In this document: one piece after another, positions 1 to 6,497 of the stretch
Position numbering within the stretch: the stretch's first letter is position 1
Layout of the letters: every line of letters begins with the position of its first letter
From: Bordetella parapertussis
GTDB lineage: Bacteria > Pseudomonadota > Gammaproteobacteria > Burkholderiales > Burkholderiaceae_B
Reading direction: 5' to 3'
DNA length: 14,201 nt
NCBI GenBank assembly: GCA_943331855.1
Contig: CALQNE010000059.1
Coordinates: 1 to 14,201 of the forward strand
Notes under the pieces: model-generated
Database searches by the model: none
Told to the model about the DNA's origin: nothing
The model's input: only the letters and a program-made list of their open reading frames with translations
Made by a program: the position numbers and the translations under genes

Positions 1-644
1 ACCAGCTGAATTTTATGTACGCTCAAACCGGTTGACTCAGCGAGTGCTGGATTATCAGATACGGCATCGATCGCATGCCCAAAATGAGACGAAAACAACT
101 TCTTCATTAACCAGATCGACAGTAATGCCGCGGCCAACGCCAAGCCATAGAATCTGGGCCGTGTATCAAACACAAAGCCCATGATTGTTGCCGGCGCAAT
201 ATTCGCGATGCCATTTGCGCCCCCGGTCAATTCAGACCAGTCCAACAAAGCCAAGCGAGTGAGCTCACCAAAGGAGAAGGTCACCAAAACAAAATAGACA
301 CCTTTGAGTCTCAAAATCACCCAACCCAACAGGAAAGACACAAATGCCGATAACACCATCCCCGCCAAACCCGATAGCAGAATGTTCCAGTTAGCAAGCG
401 TCGCGAGTAACACCGAGCCATAGGCACCAATCGCAGCAAAGGCAGCATGGCCAAACGAGCGCTGACCACAACGACCAATGATTGATAAGCCATTCACAAT
501 CAGAATATTCAGACAAGTGAGAATCGCCAGGTGCAACACAAAGATGCCAGAAAACCATGGCCAGATTGCAATCACGGCCAACACGACCAACCAAAACCAA
601 TTTTTACGCTCTTGAGAGATCACGTTGCTCAGTGAGGTTGTCAT
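1..644 (-). CDS. livM: Branched-chain amino acid-type ABC transporter permease LivM (partial, C-terminus off the window)
   Basis: This is one of the two inner-membrane permeases of a Liv-type (HAAT family) ABC importer. It pairs with LivH to form the channel through which substrate delivered by the periplasmic binding protein crosses the membrane. About 214 codons are open from the ATG at 644 to the left edge, with no stop. The translation is rich in hydrophobic helices and holds the LivM-typical GRCGQRSFGHAAF stretch and, near the edge, AIDAVSDNPALAESTG. That last segment matches the cytoplasmic EAA-like loop that contacts the ATPase, so the window cuts just after it. The start is supported by a GAGGAG ribosome binding site at 654-659. 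The livH stop lies only 1 nt upstream (TGA-T-ATG), so translation is probably coupled. The ATPase genes livG and livF are expected to the left but are not visible. The substrate is not predictable from this protein. Confidence 0.93.
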   Translation of the reverse strand, partial: MTTSLSNVISQERKNWFWLVVLAVIAIWPWFSGIFVLHLAILTCLNILIVNGLSIIGRCGQRSFGHAAFAAIGAYGSVLLATLANWNILLSGLAGMVLSAFVSFLLGWVILRLKGVYFVLVTFSFGELTRLALLDWSELTGGANGIANIAPATIMGFVFDTRPRFYGLALAAALLSIWLMKKLFSSHFGHAIDAVSDNPALAESTGLSVHKIQL

Positions 645-645
645 A

Positions 646-1515
646 TCAGGCTTCTCCTCTGCCGAGTAAGCCTTTGGGCCGCAGCACGAGCATCGACATG
701 ACCGCCGCAAAAATAAACATATCAGCTGTGCTGCTATCAAAGAACAAGCTTGCGTAACTTTCACACAAACCCAGCACCAAGCCTGCAAACGCGGCGCCAG
801 GGATACTACCCAAGCCGCCTAGCACCACGACGATGAACGCCTTTAGAAGCGGCGCTGCACCCACAAAAGGAGACACCGAAAAAATTGGCGCCATCAACGC
901 ACCAGCAATCGAGGCCAAGCCCACACCGAGACCAAAACCGAGAGGATAGTAAATCCGTGCTCGAATACCTTGAATCGACGCAATTTCAAAATCCTCAACG
1001 ACGGCCCGTAGGGCCCGTCCAGGCCGCGAGTAACGCAAAAAGATATAGAGTAGCGCCAACACGATTAGCGCAAAGCCCACAACATACACGCGTGAGTTCG
1101 GCACCACAATGCTGCCAAGCTGTAGCGTTCCTTCAGCCACTGCTGGCATTGAAAGTGGATCAGGTCCAACAATAATTAACGCTACATTTTGCAAAATCAT
1201 CGCCAGGCCGACCGTGACGATCATGCCGTTCAGCTCGTCGCGCCGAAAAGGCTGCAGAATCAACCATTCCATCAGCGCGCCTAAGGCAATGGCACCAAAA
1301 AAAGTCAACGCAACTGAAACGAGAAATGGCAGATGAAATACGCCAGTAAAAAAATATACCGTCACTGCGCCCAGCATATAAAACTCGCCGTGCGCAAAAT
1401 TCACCATTCGCATCACGCCAAACACCAGCGTAAAGCCAACCGCCATCAATAGGTACAACAAGCCGATGATGAGTCCATTCATCGTTGCCTGCACAAGCAA
1501 TACGCTCCAGTCCAA
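646..1515 (-). CDS. livH: Branched-chain amino acid-type ABC transporter permease LivH (TTG start)
   Basis: This is the second inner-membrane permease of the Liv-type importer, 289 aa, the usual LivH length. The signature MRMVNFAHGEFYMLGA lies near residues 35-50. The EAA-like loop RALRAVVEDFEIASIQGI lies in the second half, and the C-terminus (LRPKGLLGRGE) is typical of the family. About eight hydrophobic segments are visible. The start codon is TTG at 1515-1513. It is chosen because a strong AAGGAG at 1521-1526 sits 5 nt upstream and because it gives the family's usual N-terminus; the next ATG (codon 12) would remove part of the first helix. The gene follows the MmgE/PrpD gene after 54 nt and precedes livM by 1 nt. 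It probably works with the binding protein at 2972-4144. The substrate may be a carboxylate or amide rather than leucine, judging by the catabolic genes in the same operon. Confidence 0.95.
   Translation of the reverse strand: MDWSVLLVQATMNGLIIGLLYLLMAVGFTLVFGVMRMVNFAHGEFYMLGAVTVYFFTGVFHLPFLVSVALTFFGAIALGALMEWLILQPFRRDELNGMIVTVGLAMILQNVALIIVGPDPLSMPAVAEGTLQLGSIVVPNSRVYVVGFALIVLALLYIFLRYSRPGRALRAVVEDFEIASIQGIRARIYYPLGFGLGVGLASIAGALMAPIFSVSPFVGAAPLLKAFIVVVLGGLGSIPGAAFAGLVLGLCESYASLFFDSSTADMFIFAAVMSMLVLRPKGLLGRGEA
654..659 (-). promoter_or_regulatory. Ribosome binding site of livM inside the end of livH
   Basis: On the minus strand GAGGAG lies 9 nt before the ATG at 644, inside the last codons of livH. 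It fixes the livM start and indicates translational coupling. Confidence 0.7.
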
Positions 1516-1520
1516 ACTAG

Positions 1521-1526
1521 CTCCTT
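1521..1526 (-). promoter_or_regulatory. Strong ribosome binding site deciding a TTG start for livH
   Basis: A full AAGGAG on the minus strand lies 5 nt upstream of the TTG at 1515. No ATG is suitably placed, so this site selects the TTG as the start. Confidence 0.75.
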
Positions 1527-1569
1527 AAGTGGTATTCGGTCGGGTGGTGCTTGAGCAGATCTCGAAAAA

Positions 1570-2934
1570 CTATCGAGCGCCCAACTGTAAGATCTCGGCG
1601 GCGCCATTCACCGACGCCATATCTAAACATTTGGTTAACAAAGACTGGGCACGTCGCTCACCCAGTACGGGCATCACCAGTTCAATAAATTTTGTTGAAA
1701 GCTGCTGATCATTCATCGGGTTGGTCACGCTGCCTGTGGCATCGCGCGTAAAGTGTTCGAGTTCGCGACCATCTCGCAACCGGATCTTGACAATCGCCTG
1801 GGTATCTTGAATTGCAGCGTCGGCAATCGGCTCGGTACACGCTTGCAATCTGCGAGAGTCTGCATTTAAGACACTTTCTAGTGTGCCTTGCGCAATCCCG
1901 GCTGCACCGAACACCAGACTTGCGCCAACCCAGTGATACAAACTCACCTGTGCCTCTAAAACCGTATCGGGCAACTTGCGCCAACAAAGCGTGAGCGCAT
2001 CGGGGTGGGCTTTGAGTTCAATGCGTTCAATATCTTGGTGACGGATATTGTGTGTGCGTTGCAGATGGAGACAGGCGTCAATGGCTGGATGAATCACGAT
2101 GCCGCAGGGGTAGGGTTTGAAAGCATTGTTCAAGGACTCGTACCGATCCCCCAGATCAGTACGGATCAGACTGGCATCATGTCCACCCGTCAATGCTTGT
2201 AACAAGCCATTACGTCCATCAATTGTATTTGCGTTACAGGCGTAATCGGCGGCTGCAAGATGCGCCGCGACCACACCATCACGGGCGCCCAACCCAGGCG
2301 CAAACGTGATCGCCATACTGCCATGCGCTGCCCGAACGCCACCGGCTTGGCTCGCGGCCAAGCCCAACGCGTACACCATTTGTGTGTGACTTAGATTCAA
2401 TAAACGACCCACTGCCGCCGACGCGCCAATGGCCCCTGACAGCCCAGTCATGTACCAACCCATATCGGCGCCACCTGCCTTGATCGCGCAACTGACCCGG
2501 CACTCAAGCTCAAGGCCAATCGCCAAGGCATTTAGCATCTGTTCACCACTAACGGGGCGATCGACTGTACCCAGTTGATACGCGGTCGCGAGGATTGCTG
2601 AAGCCACGGGCCCGGTTGGATGCGTGATGGTCGACAGATGCGTATCATCATAAGTGTGCGCAGACGCCGCCAAACTGCCTAATAGCGCTGCATCTATCAG
2701 CGATGTGCGCTCTTGCCGACCCAGGTTCGGTATCTCACCACCGCCCATCGATAGCAGCCCAGTCACCGCCGCATCCACCGAGGGCATCGTCGCGCCTCCG
2801 GTGGCGCAGGCTACAAAATTAACCCAAGCTCTCAAGGTGTGCACGCGCACCGCCTCAGGAAGATTGGTCCACGTTTGTGCCAGCGCATAATCTGCCATGC
2901 ACAGGGTGACTGGATCTGAAAGCGAGCGTGTCAT
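1570..2934 (-). CDS. MmgE/PrpD family protein
   Basis: A 454-aa cytoplasmic member of the MmgE/PrpD superfamily. Known members include 2-methylcitrate dehydratase, cis-aconitate decarboxylase and iminodisuccinate epimerase, so the expected reaction is lyase or epimerase chemistry on a small polycarboxylate. Visible family marks are AHTYDDTHLSTITHP at about residues 92-106 (His93, Asp96, Asp97, His105), the helical AGGVRAAHGSMA stretch near 197-208, and FKPYPCGIVIHPAIDA at about 272-287 with the conserved Lys and His. Length is normal and no frame break is seen. The ATG at 2934 has no clear Shine-Dalgarno sequence; it lies 37 nt after the binding-protein stop, so read-through translation is possible. 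Being embedded between the binding protein and the permeases suggests it acts on the imported compound or a derivative. It is unlikely to be the methylcitrate-cycle PrpD, since no prpB or prpC is near. The exact substrate is unknown. Confidence 0.93.
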   Translation of the reverse strand: MTRSLSDPVTLCMADYALAQTWTNLPEAVRVHTLRAWVNFVACATGGATMPSVDAAVTGLLSMGGGEIPNLGRQERTSLIDAALLGSLAASAHTYDDTHLSTITHPTGPVASAILATAYQLGTVDRPVSGEQMLNALAIGLELECRVSCAIKAGGADMGWYMTGLSGAIGASAAVGRLLNLSHTQMVYALGLAASQAGGVRAAHGSMAITFAPGLGARDGVVAAHLAAADYACNANTIDGRNGLLQALTGGHDASLIRTDLGDRYESLNNAFKPYPCGIVIHPAIDACLHLQRTHNIRHQDIERIELKAHPDALTLCWRKLPDTVLEAQVSLYHWVGASLVFGAAGIAQGTLESVLNADSRRLQACTEPIADAAIQDTQAIVKIRLRDGRELEHFTRDATGSVTNPMNDQQLSTKFIELVMPVLGERRAQSLLTKCLDMASVNGAAEILQLGAR

Positions 2935-2971
2935 AGAAAAATCAACTTTTATGTTTAAAAATAGACCCGTG

Positions 2972-4144
2972 CTATTCGCAACCGGTCACCGTACAGCGTG
3001 CACGAATCACTTCAGCGCCATCTTTGACTTCAGCCACAAAGAACGGTGCATTCAATTGATGATTGATGCCATACGTGGCCTGGCCCGTCCAGCCTAAGGT
3101 TCCCAAAGCGCCCGGAAAGCCGCTGATTTTTTCGAGTGCATCACGAACTTTTGTCGAATCAGTGACAGTACCGGCGCGACGCATTGCCTCAAACAGCAGA
3201 TTCGTTGCATCGTAAAAGGCTGGACTAAAACCATTCATCGCAGACTTGTACTTTGCAGCATACAAATCAGCGTAAGCTTTAATCGAGGGCTGAGCAGGAT
3301 CAATGGGCGTATGCACAAACATCCCTTCTGTCGCAGTTTTGCCCGCGACGTTCACGATTTCACGCGTTGCAGGCCCACCGGTGCGAACAATCTTTCCTTT
3401 GAAGCCCATCTCACGCGCTTGTTTGACAATCAAGCCTGAGGTATCCGGTGAATTCCCATCCAACTCAATCGCGTCAATCCCGCGCGCCATCAATCGCGTC
3501 AACAAAGGTACGAAGTCGACACGATCGCGTTCAAAAAACTCTTTGGCAGCCAAGGCCGAACCCGCTTTTTTGTACGCGACTTCTAAATCTTTTGAAATGG
3601 CTTGCCCAGTTTCATCATTTGGGAAAATAGCGCCAACTTTTTTGACGCCAAGTGTTTTAACAATCCATGCGATTTGTGGGTCTGACACTTCACCAGTGGT
3701 CACAGGCGGACGAAAAGTGAAGGGCTTTTCAGGGCCAAGCGCCTTAGGCGTAAAACCGAGCGTCATCACAATCATCTTATTTTTTTCAGTGATTGGCTGA
3801 ATTGCCAACACTGAAGCTGAACCTACAGGACCAATCATGTATTGGATCTTGTCTTCAAAGATCATGCGGTTGGCAATCGTGACTGCTTCGTTGGTTTGGT
3901 ACTTATCGTCATAAGCCACGACTTCTACTTTGTATTTTTTTCCGGCGACTTCAAGGCCACCCTTAGCGTTTACAGCGTCTGCAGCCAGCTCAGCTGCATT
4001 TTTCATCCCCAAGCCCCAGGCTGCAGCCGGGCCTGACAAGGTCACTGATGCACCAATTTTCAAAACATCTTGTTGTGCAGATGCGGTGTATGTTGTGACG
4101 GCACCTAAACAGGCTAACGCAGCTGCGATATATTTAATTTTCAT
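2972..4144 (-). CDS. Periplasmic Liv-type ABC transporter substrate-binding protein
   Basis: A 390-aa receptor of the Peripla_BP_6 (LivK-like) family that captures the substrate in the periplasm for LivHM. It begins with a clear Sec signal peptide: Lys2 and Lys4, a hydrophobic core, and a likely cut after Ala23 (TASA-QQ). The mature part starts with LKIGASVTLSGPAAAWGLGM, the classic first strand and loop of the family, followed by NAAELAADAVNAKGGLEVAGK. The ATG at 4144 is preceded by AGGGGAC at 4149-4155. Two cysteines close together at the C-terminus (RARCTVTGCE) could form a disulfide. The gene lies 45 nt after the alpha/beta hydrolase gene and 37 nt before MmgE/PrpD. In Burkholderiales such receptors often bind aromatic or short-chain acids rather than branched amino acids, so the ligand is left open. 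Confidence 0.95.
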   Translation of the reverse strand: MKIKYIAAALACLGAVTTYTASAQQDVLKIGASVTLSGPAAAWGLGMKNAAELAADAVNAKGGLEVAGKKYKVEVVAYDDKYQTNEAVTIANRMIFEDKIQYMIGPVGSASVLAIQPITEKNKMIVMTLGFTPKALGPEKPFTFRPPVTTGEVSDPQIAWIVKTLGVKKVGAIFPNDETGQAISKDLEVAYKKAGSALAAKEFFERDRVDFVPLLTRLMARGIDAIELDGNSPDTSGLIVKQAREMGFKGKIVRTGGPATREIVNVAGKTATEGMFVHTPIDPAQPSIKAYADLYAAKYKSAMNGFSPAFYDATNLLFEAMRRAGTVTDSTKVRDALEKISGFPGALGTLGWTGQATYGINHQLNAPFFVAEVKDGAEVIRARCTVTGCE

Positions 4145-4189
4145 GCTTGTCCCCTACATTGTGAAATTACAAAGGCGAAACTAAATGGC

Positions 4190-5038
4190 TTAACTTGAAT
4201 GAATCTGATTTAAGACCGGCAATAGGTATTGCCGAAACTGCGCAGGATTTTCACTCATTGGAAAATGTCCGACTTCTCGCATGACGGTCACCTTAGAGCC
4301 CGGTATTGACTCGGCAGTACGAAGGGTATCTTCGGGCGTACACGAAAAATCGTATTCACCGGTCAGTAGAAATAATGGGCATAACTCTGTACGAATCCCC
4401 GTAAGTTTGCCGCGCAGATCGCTATCAACCCGATAAAAATACAAGTCACCTTTGAAGATGCCTGGGCCACCTTGCATATATTGCCAAAGGGTTTCATGGC
4501 GATGGATCGCAGGTGATTGTGGTGCGACCAACCCAGACACTAGCGCTGCACACACTTCACCACCATGCACATCGCCCCGATGTAACCATGACGTGTCATA
4601 CCATGGCTGTTGATGATCGGCAGCTTCAACGCCAATCAACGCACGAAACTTATCAGAATGTAGATGCGCAAGTTGCAAAACGATTCGCCCGCCAATTGAG
4701 CAACCAATGACCACAGGCCGCTCGAGCTCGAGTGCGGCGCAAAAAGCCATCACCGTTTCGACATAAAGCGCCGTCGACAACTTGTATTCAGTATCCTGCC
4801 AGCCCTCAGGGGGGTATGACTTGCCGTGCCACGGCATATCAAACGCGATCACGCGATAGCGAGATGTGATCTCGGCGTCATTCATCATATGGCGATATTG
4901 GCGGTTATCAGCACCGGCGGTATGCAGGCAAACGAGCGGGATCCCGCTACCCGCTTCTTCAAAGTAGACCCGGCACGCTTTACCCTGTATTACAAACGTG
5001 GTGTAACGTCCAACGATCGGTTCGAGTTTGACGCTCAT
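4190..5038 (-). CDS. Alpha/beta hydrolase
   Basis: A 282-aa alpha/beta-hydrolase fold enzyme, probably cytoplasmic since no signal peptide is seen. The nucleophile elbow is GCSIGG with Ser114, the acid is probably Asp230 (LTGEYD), and the base is His258 (EVGHFPMSENP). The oxyanion-hole strand is VCLHTAGADNRQ near residues 36-47. The layout matches carboxylesterases and C-C bond hydrolases of ring-cleavage pathways, but the reaction cannot be assigned. Its start overlaps the stop of the preceding SCP2-like gene by 4 nt (ATGA), and GAGGTG at 5044-5049 lies 5 nt upstream, so the two are translationally coupled and probably act together. The binding-protein gene follows after 45 nt. Within the putative operon it would hydrolyse an ester, lactone or thioester made from the imported substrate; this is inference. 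Confidence 0.92.
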   Translation of the reverse strand: MSVKLEPIVGRYTTFVIQGKACRVYFEEAGSGIPLVCLHTAGADNRQYRHMMNDAEITSRYRVIAFDMPWHGKSYPPEGWQDTEYKLSTALYVETVMAFCAALELERPVVIGCSIGGRIVLQLAHLHSDKFRALIGVEAADHQQPWYDTSWLHRGDVHGGEVCAALVSGLVAPQSPAIHRHETLWQYMQGGPGIFKGDLYFYRVDSDLRGKLTGIRTELCPLFLLTGEYDFSCTPEDTLRTAESIPGSKVTVMREVGHFPMSENPAQFRQYLLPVLNQIHSS

Positions 5039-5418
5039 GCGGCCACCTCGCGCGGCGAAGCAAGCAAGTCTTTAATAAATTGCAAATGTGCCATTAGCGG
5101 ATGCAGATTACCTTCAATAACAAAGGCCTGGCGCTTGTTCAAGGCCAGCAAATCGTGCCAGCCTGCAGGCGGTGTCGCAAGCCAGAACTTGCTCCAGGCT
5201 TCGGCAGTACCTTTGACCGCAAAATCCCAAGACTGCAGCGCGACACCGCGCTCAAGAATCTCGGTTACTCGACCCTCACGAATTCGAACCAGTACTGCAA
5301 GTTCGTCAAATTGCAGCAGCATGTCAGTGCGTACGGCACGAGGCTTTGAAAAGGTCGCTGCCGCTTGGGCAAAACGCTTAAATAGCTGCGCACCAGTCGC
5401 AGGGACACTACCAGCCAT
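5035..5418 (-). CDS. Small SCP2-like (sterol carrier fold) protein of unknown function
   Basis: A 127-aa protein without signal peptide or membrane segment. From about residue 35 to the end its pattern resembles SCP2-type lipid-binding domains: a strand LQFDELAVLVRIREG, a later FAVKGTAEAWSKFW, and the closing QAFVIEGNLHPLMAHLQFI, which matches the strand-helix element that ends SCP2 domains. The resemblance is by eye and moderate. SCP2 proteins bind acyl chains or hydrophobic ligands and sometimes assist an enzyme. The gene overlaps the alpha/beta hydrolase by 4 nt, so a substrate-presenting role for that enzyme is reasonable but unproven. The ATG at 5418 has an AGGATGAG-type ribosome binding site just upstream. 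It is the first gene after an 81-nt gap and may head the uptake operon. Confidence 0.75.
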   Translation of the reverse strand: MAGSVPATGAQLFKRFAQAAATFSKPRAVRTDMLLQFDELAVLVRIREGRVTEILERGVALQSWDFAVKGTAEAWSKFWLATPPAGWHDLLALNKRQAFVIEGNLHPLMAHLQFIKDLLASPREVAA

Positions 5419-5442
5419 GTCTCATCCTGTTATTTTTAACCG

Positions 5443-5462
5443 TGCTTCTTTCAAGAGAAGCA
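5443..5462. repeat. Short perfect inverted repeat between the dehydrogenase and SCP2-like genes
   Basis: TGCTTCT and AGAAGCA (7-bp arms) flank a 6-nt spacer in the 81-nt gap at 5419-5499. In the minus-strand RNA it would form a small hairpin about 25 nt before the SCP2-like start. No U-run follows immediately, so it does not look like an efficient intrinsic terminator; an mRNA processing or stability element, or chance, is possible. Confidence 0.4.
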
Positions 5463-5499
5463 TCTTAGGGTTTGTTTATAGGTCGTGGCTGACCTGCTG

Positions 5500-6414
5500 T
5501 CAATCGAGTTTACCCTGTTCGAATAACAGACTAATGGCAGGTGCATATTTGGCGCCATGCCCAGCCGCAATAGCCTGGTCAAAACAAGCAACCAAATTTT
5601 TAGCGCCTGTTGCATTGACGCCCACCTGTTCGGCGAGCGCTACAGCGTAGGACAAGTCTTTGCGAGCGTAAGTGACCGGAAAGGCACGCTCTGGAAACTC
5701 TTGGGGGACGATCGCCTTTAAGCCTTGATTGCGCAGTGCAAAACTATCTGCCGAGCCTGCGGACAGGGCTGCAAAGAGTGTTTCAGGATCGACCCCAGCG
5801 CGAGCGCCGATGGCGCGTGCCTCAGACAAGGCCAATACGGTTTCGTACACCACCATATTATTTAAAATTTTAACGACCTGACCCGAACCTGCCTTGCCAG
5901 CATGGCGCACATCTGTAGCGAACATTTGAATAAAAGGCTCGAGTAACGCGTACAGCTCAGGGCTTGCCCCAACGGGTACGGCAAGTGTGCCTGCCTCGGC
6001 CGCCGCACGCGTACGCATAACCGGCGCATCGGCAAAGTGCATCCCTTTGGCAGCAAAGGCGGCCGCAATTTTTTGCGTCGTATCAAAAGGTGACGTGCTC
6101 AAGTCGACTACGATCTGACCTGAACGACCCGCCTCAAGCAAACCACCAGGTGCGTACACCACTTTTGAAACAATTTCACCCGAGGGTAAGGATAGACAAA
6201 TCAGATCTGCTTGTTTCGAAATTTCTGCCATTGTTGCTGACTGAATCCCAAATTCAGCAAGTCGTTTTAACGGCGGCTCGTCTAAATCAAAGGCTAAAAC
6301 CTTCAGCTTACTTTTAGTCGCAAGATGACGGCACATGGGTTCGCCCATTACTCCCACGCCAATAAAGCCTATACATTTAATCGACTTGGGATCTAATTGT
6401 GATGTTTGTGTCAT
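5500..6414 (-). CDS. NAD(P)-dependent beta-hydroxyacid dehydrogenase (3-hydroxyisobutyrate dehydrogenase family)
   Basis: A 304-aa oxidoreductase that interconverts a beta-hydroxy acid and the matching oxo acid using NAD(P). The Rossmann motif IGFIGVGVMGEPM starts at about residue 15. The DLSTSPFD segment near 104-111 carries the conserved Ser. The catalytic Lys is Lys182 in GSGQVVKILNNM, together with the conserved Asn two helical positions on. The substrate loop, normally DAPVSGG, reads DAPVMRTRAAAEAGTL here, so the carboxylate-binding Ser-Gly-Gly is replaced and the substrate is probably not 3-hydroxyisobutyrate. The ATG at 6414 is chosen over an in-frame TTG at 6450: GAAGAG lies about 6 nt before the ATG, and the TTG would fall inside a putative promoter. 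It sits 80 nt before the SCP2-like gene on the same strand and may belong to the same catabolic unit. Confidence 0.9.
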   Translation of the reverse strand: MTQTSQLDPKSIKCIGFIGVGVMGEPMCRHLATKSKLKVLAFDLDEPPLKRLAEFGIQSATMAEISKQADLICLSLPSGEIVSKVVYAPGGLLEAGRSGQIVVDLSTSPFDTTQKIAAAFAAKGMHFADAPVMRTRAAAEAGTLAVPVGASPELYALLEPFIQMFATDVRHAGKAGSGQVVKILNNMVVYETVLALSEARAIGARAGVDPETLFAALSAGSADSFALRNQGLKAIVPQEFPERAFPVTYARKDLSYAVALAEQVGVNATGAKNLVACFDQAIAAGHGAKYAPAISLLFEQGKLD

Positions 6415-6428
6415 TTTTTGCTCTTCAA

Positions 6429-6451
6429 ATTGATTGAGTCTTGCGATCAAT
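6429..6451. repeat. Inverted repeat ATTGAT-N11-ATCAAT in the dehydrogenase leader
   Basis: Perfect 6-bp arms at 6429-6434 and 6446-6451 with an 11-nt spacer lie at and just downstream of a putative promoter. The size fits an operator for a dimeric regulator, but it is AT-rich and could be chance. The spacing is wrong for an FNR box, which has a 4-nt spacer. Confidence 0.35.
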
Positions 6452-6478
6452 CTTAGCGATGAATGGACTCTTACGCAA
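6450..6478 (-). promoter_or_regulatory. Putative sigma-70 promoter of the dehydrogenase gene
   Basis: On the minus strand TTGCGT (6473-6478) and TAAGAT (6450-6455) are separated by exactly 17 nt. Transcription would start near 6443, about 30 nt before the ATG at 6414. Hexamer matches are partial (3 of 6 and 4 of 6), so support comes mainly from spacing and position. Confidence 0.4.
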
Positions 6479-6497
6479 TTTGCGGCAATTGAGAAGA

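Noticed and set aside
1570..2934. Methylcitrate-cycle PrpD
   Set aside because: The protein is an MmgE/PrpD superfamily member, but no prpB, prpC or acnD-type gene is adjacent and the context is a Liv-type transport operon.
3303..3800. 165-aa open frame on the plus strand inside the binding-protein gene
   Set aside because: It is antisense to a well-recognised gene with a signal peptide and family motifs, and its translation matches no known pattern.
5443..5462. Intrinsic terminator after the dehydrogenase
   Set aside because: The hairpin has no U-run following it in either direction, so it is listed only as an inverted repeat.
4826..5650. 274-aa open frame on the plus strand across the hydrolase, SCP2-like and dehydrogenase genes
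   Set aside because: It lies antisense to three genes with clear family features and coupled starts; the translation is low-complexity in Ser, Ala and Arg and looks like a shadow.
6415..6450. TTG at 6450 as the dehydrogenase start, adding 12 residues
   Set aside because: The ATG at 6414 has GAAGAG just upstream and gives a normal N-terminus; the TTG lies within the putative -10 box.
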